NCBI GenBank assembly: GCA_946612185.1
Contig: CAMOEP010000041.1
Location: forward strand, 1 to 11,947
DNA from: an uncultured Ruminococcus sp.
GTDB lineage: Bacteria; Bacillota; Clostridia; Oscillospirales; Ruminococcaceae
Reading direction: 5' to 3'
Length of the DNA stretch: 11,947 bases
A program made the translations under genes and the position numbers. The notes beneath the pieces were generated by a model. It was not told where the DNA came from. It worked only from the letters and a program-made list of their open reading frames with translations, and did not search any database. Positions 6,820 through 11,947 of this stretch are shown piece after piece. Every line of letters starts with the position of its first letter. The stretch's first letter is position 1.

Positions 6820-7602
6820 ATGACTATTCTCGATCAGCTTGCTGCCCACGCCAAAGAACGTGTTGCGCTGTCTATGCAGCGTCTTCCCGAAGATGAACTG
6901 CGTTGTATGGCGCTTTCAATGACAGGAAGTGATTTTGCCTTTGAAAAAGCTCTGCGCAAGGAAGGTCTTTCCTTCATATGCGAGTGCAAAAAGGCTTCCC
7001 CCTCTAAGGGTATCATCGACGAAAAATTCGACTATCTCCAGATCGCTATGGATTACCAGACCGCCGGTGCTGACTGTATCTCGGTACTCACTGAGCCTAA
7101 ATGGTTTCTTGGAAGTACTGACTACCTTATGAAGATATCCGCCCAGGTAGGCGTTCCCTGCCTGCGCAAGGACTTTACCGTAAGCAGCTATATGATCTAC
7201 GAGGCTAAGATCTGCGGCGCATCTGCTGTACTGCTTATATGCTCCATACTTACTCCCGAACAGATAAAGGAATATATCCATGTGGCTGATGAAATGGGCA
7301 TTTCTGCTCTGGTGGAAGCCCATAACGAAGATGAGATAAAGACTGCCCTTAACTGCGGCGCAAGACTGATCGGTGTCAATAACCGCAACCTCAGTGATTT
7401 CTCAGTTGATACCAGCAACAGCCGCCGTTTGCGTGACATCGTTCCCCCGGACGTTCTGTTCGTTTCAGAAAGCGGTGTCCAGACCGCTCAGGACGTTAAG
7501 GATATTGCCGACTGCGGCGCTGACGCTGTTCTTATAGGCGAGATACTTATGCGTGCTTCCGAAAAGACACATAAGCTCAGAGAACTTAAAAGCTTGTTAT
7601 GA
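6820..7602 (+). CDS. trpC: Indole-3-glycerol phosphate synthase
   Basis: Closes the indole ring: converts carboxyphenylamino-deoxyribulose phosphate to indole-3-glycerol phosphate with loss of CO2 and water. It is a monofunctional 260-residue beta/alpha barrel, not fused to TrpF. Active-site motifs are visible in order: ECKKASPSKG (55-64; Glu55, Lys57), VLTEPKWFLGS (89-99), LRKDF with the catalytic Lys117 (115-119), LVEAHNE with Glu166 (164-170), GVNNRNL with Asn187 (185-191), SESG with Glu217 (216-219) and the phosphate-binding DAVLIGE (235-241). The ATG at 6820 follows GAGGTG, which overlaps the trpD stop; the gap is 12 bases. Its last codons overlap trpF (ATGA). Confidence 0.98.
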   Translation: MTILDQLAAHAKERVALSMQRLPEDELRCMALSMTGSDFAFEKALRKEGLSFICECKKASPSKGIIDEKFDYLQIAMDYQTAGADCISVLTEPKWFLGSTDYLMKISAQVGVPCLRKDFTVSSYMIYEAKICGASAVLLICSILTPEQIKEYIHVADEMGISALVEAHNEDEIKTALNCGARLIGVNNRNLSDFSVDTSNSRRLRDIVPPDVLFVSESGVQTAQDVKDIADCGADAVLIGEILMRASEKTHKLRELKSLL

Positions 7603-8201
7603 GTACTAAAGTAAAACTCTGCGGATTCAATGACCCGGATATGATCGTCTGGGTCAACCGCTCCCGACCCGACTACGTTGGCTACGTTTTTGCTGAAAAA
7701 AGCCGCAGATTCGTCACTCCTGAAACTGCGGCACTCATGACAAGGATACTCGACGAATGCATCACTCCCGTCGGAGTTTTCGTGGACTCCCCCTTTGAGT
7801 ACATCGACTCCATCCGCAAAGCCGGTACGATAAGGGCTGCTCAGCTTCACGGAAATGAACCTGATGACCTTATAAAAAGGCTTCAGGATACAGGGCTTAC
7901 CGTTATAAAAGCCTTCGAGGTGCGCTCACAGGAGGATATCGAAAACGCCATCCTCTCCCCTGCTGACTTCGTTCTGCTGGATTCCGGAAAAGGCTCAGGC
8001 GTTACCTTCGACCACTCCCTCCTGCGTGAGTTCCACAAGGACTACTTCCTCGCAGGCGGTCTTACCCCCGAAAATGTGGGAGATGCTATCGAAAAATATC
8101 ACCCTTATGCCGTTGATGCAAGTTCCTCACTGGAAACTAATGGCATGAAGGACTATATGAAAATACTCGCATTCACCGATGCGGTAAGAAAGAAAGGATG
8201 A
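7599..8201 (+). CDS. trpF: Phosphoribosylanthranilate isomerase
   Basis: Amadori rearrangement of phosphoribosylanthranilate to carboxyphenylamino-deoxyribulose phosphate, the step between TrpD and TrpC. The 200 residues form a small beta/alpha barrel. The general base Cys8 lies in KLCG (6-9). The general acid is Asp128 in [10 protein letters not shown] (125-134). Other conserved parts are VGVFVDS (58-64), QLHG (82-85), [11 protein letters not shown] (150-160) and AVDASSSLE (171-179), which forms the phosphate site. The early region [21 protein letters not shown] is rather diverged, but the catalytic pair is intact. The start overlaps the trpC stop (ATGA at 7599-7602). No clear ribosome binding site of its own stands upstream, so translation probably depends on ribosomes finishing trpC. 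Confidence 0.96.
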   Translation: MSTKVKLCGFNDPDMIVWVNRSRPDYVGYVFAEKSRRFVTPETAALMTRILDECITPVGVFVDSPFEYIDSIRKAGTIRAAQLHGNEPDDLIKRLQDTGLTVIKAFEVRSQEDIENAILSPADFVLLDSGKGSGVTFDHSLLREFHKDYFLAGGLTPENVGDAIEKYHPYAVDASSSLETNGMKDYMKILAFTDAVRKKG

Positions 8202-8206
8202 ATCCT

Positions 8207-9397
8207 ATGTCACAGTCAAAAGGACGTTTCGGTGTCCACGGCGGACAGTATGTCCCCGAAACCCTTATGAACGCTATCATCGAGCTTGAAGAAAGCTACA
8301 ACCACTATAAAGATGACCCTGAGTTCAACCGTGAACTCACCGACCTGCTCAATAACTACGCCGGCAGACCTTCTCTGCTCTACCGTGCGGACAAAATGTC
8401 CCGTGAACTGGGCGGCGCTAAGATATACCTCAAGCGTGAGGATCTGAACCATACCGGTTCTCATAAGATAAATAACGTTCTCGGTCAGGCTCTCCTGGCT
8501 AAGAAAATGGGCAAGAAACGCCTTATCGCTGAGACCGGCGCTGGTCAGCACGGTGTTGCTACCGCTACTGCCGCTGCCCTGATGAATATGGAGTGCGTTA
8601 TCTTCATGGGCGAGGAGGACACAAAGCGTCAGGCGCTCAACGTTTACCGCATGAGACTGCTGGGCGCAGAGGTCATTCCCGTTACCTCCGGTACTTCTAC
8701 CCTCAAGGACGCTGTTTCTGAGGCTATGCGTGAGTGGACTACCCGTATCAGCGATACCCACTACTGTCTCGGTTCAGTTATGGGTCCTCACCCATTCCCC
8801 ACTATCGTCCGTGACTTCCAGGCTGTTATTTCCCGTGAGTCAAGAGCCCAGATACTCGAAGCTGAGGGCAGACTCCCCGACGCTGTTCTTGCCTGCGTCG
8901 GCGGCGGTTCTAACGCTATCGGAAGCTTCTACCACTTTATCCCCGACGAGGGTGTCCGTCTTATCGGCTGCGAGGCTGCCGGACGTGGTATTGATACTTT
9001 TGAAACTGCCGCAACAGTCAATACCGGAAGCATCGGCATCTTCCACGGCATGAAGTCCTACTTCTGCCAGGATAAGTACGGTCAGATCGCTCCTGTTTAC
9101 TCTATCTCCGCAGGTCTTGACTACCCCGGTGTAGGCCCTGAACACGCTCACCTCCATGATATCGGACGTGCTGAGTACGTTCCTGTTACTGACGACGAGG
9201 CTGTTGAGGCATTTGAGTTCCTGTCAAGATCAGAGGGTATTATCCCCGCAATTGAGTCCGCTCATGCTGTGGCTTACGCTATGAAGCTCGCTCCCACAAT
9301 GAGCAAGGATCAGATAATGTTAGTTACTATTTCCGGCAGAGGCGACAAGGACTGCGCCGCTATCGCACGCTACAGAGGGGAGGATATCCATGAGTAA
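8207..9397 (+). CDS. trpB: Tryptophan synthase beta subunit
   Basis: PLP enzyme that condenses indole with L-serine to give L-tryptophan, in complex with TrpA. With the start chosen here it has 396 residues, normal for the TrpB1 type. Motifs: [17 protein letters not shown] (5-21), HTGSHKINN with the PLP-binding Lys87 (82-90), AETGAGQHG with catalytic Glu109 (108-116), the PLP phosphate loop GGGSNAIG (232-239), YPGVGPEHA, and ISGRGDKD near the C-terminus. The ATG at 8207 is preferred because AAAGGA (8193-8198) is 8 bases upstream. The ATG at 8198, which overlaps the trpF stop as ATGA, has that same site directly against it and would add only MNP. It overlaps trpA by 8 bases. Confidence 0.98.
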   Translation: MSQSKGRFGVHGGQYVPETLMNAIIELEESYNHYKDDPEFNRELTDLLNNYAGRPSLLYRADKMSRELGGAKIYLKREDLNHTGSHKINNVLGQALLAKKMGKKRLIAETGAGQHGVATATAAALMNMECVIFMGEEDTKRQALNVYRMRLLGAEVIPVTSGTSTLKDAVSEAMREWTTRISDTHYCLGSVMGPHPFPTIVRDFQAVISRESRAQILEAEGRLPDAVLACVGGGSNAIGSFYHFIPDEGVRLIGCEAAGRGIDTFETAATVNTGSIGIFHGMKSYFCQDKYGQIAPVYSISAGLDYPGVGPEHAHLHDIGRAEYVPVTDDEAVEAFEFLSRSEGIIPAIESAHAVAYAMKLAPTMSKDQIMLVTISGRGDKDCAAIARYRGEDIHE

Positions 9398-10169
9398 TAT
9401 CAAATCAGCATTCAAAAACGGCAAGGCTTTTATCCCGTTCATAACCTGCGGCGATCCCGACCTTGAAACCACTAAGGAACTTATCCGTCAGGCTGCTGCT
9501 AACGGCGCTGACCTTATCGAACTGGGTATCCCTTTCTCCGACCCTACCGCTGAAGGCCCTGTTATCCAGGCTGCAAGTCTGAGAGCGCTTTCCGGCGGCG
9601 TTACTACCGACAAAATATTCGACATGGTAGCAGAGGTTCGCCATGATGTAGACATTCCCTTTGCTTTCATGACCTATGCAAACGTTGTTTACTCCTATGA
9701 CGCTGAGAGATTCATGGCAAGATGCTGTGAGACAGGCGTGGGCGGAATCATTCTCCCCGACCTGCCTTACGAGGAAAAGGGCGAATTTGCTGACGTTGCA
9801 AAGCAGTATGGCATCGACCTTATCCCCCTGGTCGCACCTACTTCCGATAACAGGGTGGCTATGATCGCCAAAGACGCTGACGGCTTTATCTACATTGTGT
9901 CAAGTCTTGGTGTAACAGGCGTTCGCAGCGAGATAACCACTGACCTGGAGAAGATCGTGAGCGTTATCCGTGAGAATACCGACGTTCCCTGCGCTGTAGG
10001 ATTCGGCATCTCAACTCCTGAGCAGGCTGCTGCAATGGCAGGTGTTTCAGACGGTGCTATCGTAGGCTCGGCTATTATTAAGCTGGTCGAGAAGTACGGC
10101 AAAGATTCACCCAAATATGTTGGCGAATATATCCGCACCATGAAGGACGCACTCATCGCCTTAAACTGA
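9390..10169 (+). CDS. trpA: Tryptophan synthase alpha subunit
   Basis: Cleaves indole-3-glycerol phosphate to indole and glyceraldehyde 3-phosphate and channels indole to TrpB. It is a 259-residue beta/alpha barrel. Motifs: PFITCGDPD (16-24), [19 protein letters not shown] (42-60) with the general acid/base Glu44 (Glu49 in E. coli), [24 protein letters not shown] (loop 6), GFGIS and DGAIVGSAI, the phosphate site. The second catalytic residue, Asp60 in E. coli, is Glu55 here. GGGGAGGA, partly within the trpB coding region, precedes ATG 9390, and the trpB stop lies 8 bases into trpA, so the two subunits are likely made in step. Last gene of the operon. Confidence 0.98.
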   Translation: MSNIKSAFKNGKAFIPFITCGDPDLETTKELIRQAAANGADLIELGIPFSDPTAEGPVIQAASLRALSGGVTTDKIFDMVAEVRHDVDIPFAFMTYANVVYSYDAERFMARCCETGVGGIILPDLPYEEKGEFADVAKQYGIDLIPLVAPTSDNRVAMIAKDADGFIYIVSSLGVTGVRSEITTDLEKIVSVIRENTDVPCAVGFGISTPEQAAAMAGVSDGAIVGSAIIKLVEKYGKDSPKYVGEYIRTMKDALIALN

Positions 10170-10181
10170 TAAATACAATTA

Positions 10182-10211
10182 AAGCCATAAGGGGCATTTC
10201 CCTTATGGCTT
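10182..10211. terminator. Bidirectional terminator between trpA and the AGCS symporter gene
   Basis: AAGCCATAAGGG (10182-10193), loop GCATTT, and CCCTTATGGCTT (10200-10211) form a perfect 12-bp stem. It lies 12 bases after the trpA stop and 5 bases after the stop of the convergent minus-strand gene. The tail is moderately T-rich on both strands (plus: TTCATGTTTATT; minus: TTTAATTGTATTT), so one hairpin probably ends both transcripts. Confidence 0.85.
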
Positions 10212-10216
10212 CATGT

Positions 10217-11635
10217 TTATTCTATCTCCTTTGCTTTCAGTCGTTTCAGGTAGTCCTTCGTTTCACTTGCCACCACTCCCGACAGAAGCATCAGCGCAAC
10301 CACGTTCGGCAGCGCCATGAGTCCGTTGAAGATATCGGCTAAGTTCCATACTGCCTCAACAGTAAGGTAAGGCCCTGCGAAAACTGCTGCAACGTATACC
10401 CAGCGGTAAACTGCTGCCGCTTTGCTGTTTGCGCCGGTAAGGTACGACAGGCAGCGCTCGGAGTAGTAGTTCCAGCCGAGTATGGTAGTGAATGCGAACA
10501 CCGCCAGACACGCCATGAGTATGAACGCCGAAACTCTCTCTGGCAGAGGCAGACCGTAGCTGAATGCGTCGGTGGTTATCGCAACGCCCTGGAGGTCTTT
10601 CTTGTAGCTTCCAGCCATGATTATGGAAAGTCCGGTCATGGTGCATACTATGATAGTGTCGATGAATGTGCCGGTCATTGTGACAAGTCCCTGGCGGACA
10701 GGCTCTTTAGTCCTTGCGGCAGCGGCAGCGATAGGCGCTGAACCAAGTCCGGCTTCGTTGGAGAAAATACCTCTTGCCACGCCGCTTCTCATGGAAAGCT
10801 GCATCACCGCAAATCCTGCCGCACCGCCTGCAATGGGTCTTATGCCGAATGCGCTGCGGATTATCTCGGAAACTGCCGCCGGTATCTCAGTGAGATGAGT
10901 GAACACGATAACCAGACAGCTTACCAGGTAAGCCACTATCATAAGCGGCACGATAAGCTCGGAAACGGCGGAAATACGCTTGATACCGCCGATAGTGATA
11001 AGCGCCACAAGTATGGTTATAATAAGACCTGCCACGATTGTGGTCACGGTCTGGTCTGCGCCGAATATATGGAATGTGGCGACGTTTTCCGAGCCGAAGA
11101 AGTTATTGGCGGCGGAAGTGATGCCGCTTATCTGGGTGATAGTACCGATTCCCATAAGTCCGGCGCAAAGACCGAACAGGGCAAAGAGTTTAGCGAGCCA
11201 CTTCCACTTGCTTCCCAGACCGTTTTCGATGTAGTAGAACGGGCCGCCGAGGATATTGCCGTTCTGGTCGGTGATACGGTACTTTATGGCGAGAAGTCCC
11301 TCAGCGTACTTAGTCGCCATACCGAGGAAAGCCGCAACCTCCATCCAGAAAAGCGCACCGGGGCCGCCTGCGGAAATTGCTGTAGCAACGCCGACGATGT
11401 TACCCGTGCCGACGGTAGCGGAAAGAGCCGTACAAAGTGCCGCAAAGCTTGAAACTTCGCCATGTCCGGACTCCTCGTCCGAGAGCATATACTTCAAAGC
11501 CTTGCCGAGTTTATGGATCTGGATAAACCTAAGCCGCACCGAAAGCAGGATTCCGCATACCATAATAAGGATTATCAGTGGCAGCCCCCACACTATGTCG
11601 TCAATTGATTTGATTATTTCATTAAAACTATCCAT
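10217..11635 (-). CDS. AGCS-family sodium:alanine/glycine symporter
   Basis: An inner-membrane secondary transporter of the alanine or glycine:cation symporter family, which imports small amino acids with Na+. It has 472 residues with the start used here, within the family range. A first helix (16-33, GLPLIILIMVCGILLSV) is followed by the signature region FAALCTALSATVGTGNIVGV (64-83), GGPGALFWMEVAAFLGMATKY (90-110), GGPFYYIENGLG (130-141) and the conserved GIFSNEAGLGSAP (289-301); many further hydrophobic segments follow. The substrate (alanine, glycine or other) cannot be fixed from sequence alone. The ATG at 11635 is preceded by AAGGAG (11643-11648) with a 7-base spacer; an in-frame start at 11689 would lie upstream of the predicted transcription start. 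Monocistronic, convergent with trp. No functional link to tryptophan is evident. Confidence 0.94.
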   Translation of the reverse strand: MDSFNEIIKSIDDIVWGLPLIILIMVCGILLSVRLRFIQIHKLGKALKYMLSDEESGHGEVSSFAALCTALSATVGTGNIVGVATAISAGGPGALFWMEVAAFLGMATKYAEGLLAIKYRITDQNGNILGGPFYYIENGLGSKWKWLAKLFALFGLCAGLMGIGTITQISGITSAANNFFGSENVATFHIFGADQTVTTIVAGLIITILVALITIGGIKRISAVSELIVPLMIVAYLVSCLVIVFTHLTEIPAAVSEIIRSAFGIRPIAGGAAGFAVMQLSMRSGVARGIFSNEAGLGSAPIAAAAARTKEPVRQGLVTMTGTFIDTIIVCTMTGLSIIMAGSYKKDLQGVAITTDAFSYGLPLPERVSAFILMACLAVFAFTTILGWNYYSERCLSYLTGANSKAAAVYRWVYVAAVFAGPYLTVEAVWNLADIFNGLMALPNVVALMLLSGVVASETKDYLKRLKAKEIE

Positions 11636-11667
11636 TGCTCTGCTCCTTTTTAATAGTTGACTTGTAT

Positions 11668-11696
11668 ATTTTAACACATCGTCTATCATTTGTCAA
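11668..11696 (-). promoter_or_regulatory. Sigma-A promoter of the AGCS symporter gene
   Basis: Minus-strand -35 TTGACA (11691-11696, perfect), 17-base spacer, and -10 TAAAAT (11668-11673, five of six). The predicted start near 11661 gives a leader of about 26 bases containing the AAGGAG site. Confidence 0.85.
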
Positions 11697-11717
11697 GCCA
11701 AGCTGAGCCAGCTTGAC
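11692..11717. repeat. Inverted repeats overlapping the -35 box of the AGCS promoter
   Basis: Two overlapping dyads: GTCAAGC (11692-11698) with GCTTGAC (11711-11717), and CAAGCTG (11699-11705) with CAGCTTG (11709-11715) around AGC. The first includes most of the -35 box. It could be an operator, or just the outer end of the adjacent repeat. The matching position in the second repeat copy (from 11877) does not keep the dyad. Confidence 0.4.
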
Positions 11718-11770
11718 CGCCCACACGTTGTCGCTTGCTTACGCTCGCTTACCTTGACAGAAACGGTTCT
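11698..11770. repeat. Repeat copy A
   Basis: A 73-base segment that aligns with 11877-11947 with two or three small gaps. Shared blocks include CCAAG-TGAG, GACCGC, CACGTTGTCGCT, CTCGCTTAC, and AGAAACGG followed by CT. Together with copy B and the palindrome between them it makes up the gene-free stretch from the AGCS promoter to the right edge, in which I see no coding region. Confidence 0.7.
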
Positions 11771-11773
11771 TTT

Positions 11774-11893
11774 GTCGTCGCTCAACCTTATTCTGCTTGG
11801 TACAAAGTTCTCCGGTAGAACAAAAAAAGCGGCAAATTTACAGAAATACTTCAATAGAACTTAGTAACATTGCAAACCAAGTTGAGCGACGAC
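11774..11893. repeat. Long imperfect palindrome with near-perfect ends
   Basis: The ends GTCGTCGCTCAACCTT (11774-11789) and AAGTTGAGCGACGAC (11879-11893) are inverted copies with one extra base on the left. Further in, CTTGGT (11796-11801) mirrors ACCAAG (11876-11881), and GTACAAAGTTCT mirrors AGAACTTAGTAAC in looser form. The about 120-base segment could fold into a long broken hairpin. No transposase is present, so a small non-autonomous element or a structured intergenic repeat are both possible. Confidence 0.6.
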
Positions 11894-11947
11894 GACCGCT
11901 TCTCACGTTGTCGCTCGTAAACTCGCTTACATAATAGAAACGGTACT
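11877..11947. repeat. Repeat copy B, running into the right edge
   Basis: The second copy of the 11698-11770 sequence, 71 bases to the end of the window. Copy starts are 179 bases apart. Copy B overlaps the right end of the palindrome, so the repeating unit is probably the whole copy-plus-palindrome block, and a further unit may follow past the edge. Confidence 0.65.

Noticed and set aside
10895..11452. 185-codon open frame on the plus strand within the AGCS symporter gene
   Set aside because: Shadow of a well-supported transporter gene; the translation is polar and repetitive with no recognisable domain.
11805..11821. Short GTTCT-AGAAC hairpin next to a run of A
   Set aside because: The stem is too short and the T run on the minus strand comes before rather than after it, so it is not a terminator; it is better explained as part of the larger palindrome.
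11698..11947. CRISPR array
   Set aside because: Only two diverged copies at a 179-base offset, with no short identical repeats and no unique spacers of uniform length.

Overview
The window reads as a chromosomal segment from an anaerobic Gram-positive bacterium of the Bacillota, most likely Ruminococcus or a close relative in the Oscillospiraceae/Ruminococcaceae. The pointers are strong AGGAGG-type ribosome binding sites, consensus sigma-A promoters with 17-base spacers, a tRNA-sensing T-box leader on the tryptophan operon, and a Rex-type operator in front of a glycolytic gene. The genus is an inference from overall style, not from a database match.

Left part (1-2356, minus strand): a glycolytic transcription unit reading right to left, pgk (phosphoglycerate kinase), then a 67-residue one-helix membrane protein of unknown function, then tpiA (triosephosphate isomerase, stop codon just off the left edge). 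One good promoter lies upstream of pgk. Directly downstream of its -10 box is an 18-base palindrome that matches the published clostridial Rex (NADH/NAD+ sensor) operator consensus at all but one defined position.

Middle (2451-3358, plus strand): a divergently transcribed gene for a multi-spanning membrane protein of unknown function, with its own promoter.

Tryptophan operon (3388-10211, plus strand): promoter, then a roughly 285-base T-box leader with a TGG (Trp) specifier codon, T-box motif and competing antiterminator/terminator, then trpE-trpG-trpD-trpC-trpF-trpB-trpA. All seven genes are complete and are separate open reading frames with no fusions. Together they carry the whole route from chorismate to L-tryptophan. 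Genes overlap or lie within 13 bases of one another, which points to translational coupling. Control appears two-layered: uncharged tRNA-Trp antiterminates transcription, and tryptophan inhibits TrpE through its conserved N-terminal site.

Right part (10182-11947): a perfect 12-bp hairpin serves as a shared terminator between trpA and a convergent minus-strand gene for an AGCS-family sodium:alanine/glycine symporter, which has its own consensus promoter. Upstream of that promoter to the right edge there is no gene. The space holds a diverged repeat with a period of about 179 bases, including a long imperfect palindrome, which probably continues beyond the window.

Most of the window is ordinary core metabolism. 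I found no sign of a new defence or mobile system. The points most worth a second look are the Rex-like operator on the pgk-tpiA unit, the small cysteine-rich membrane protein inside that unit, the 179-base repeat, and the Asp-to-Glu change at a catalytic position of TrpA.
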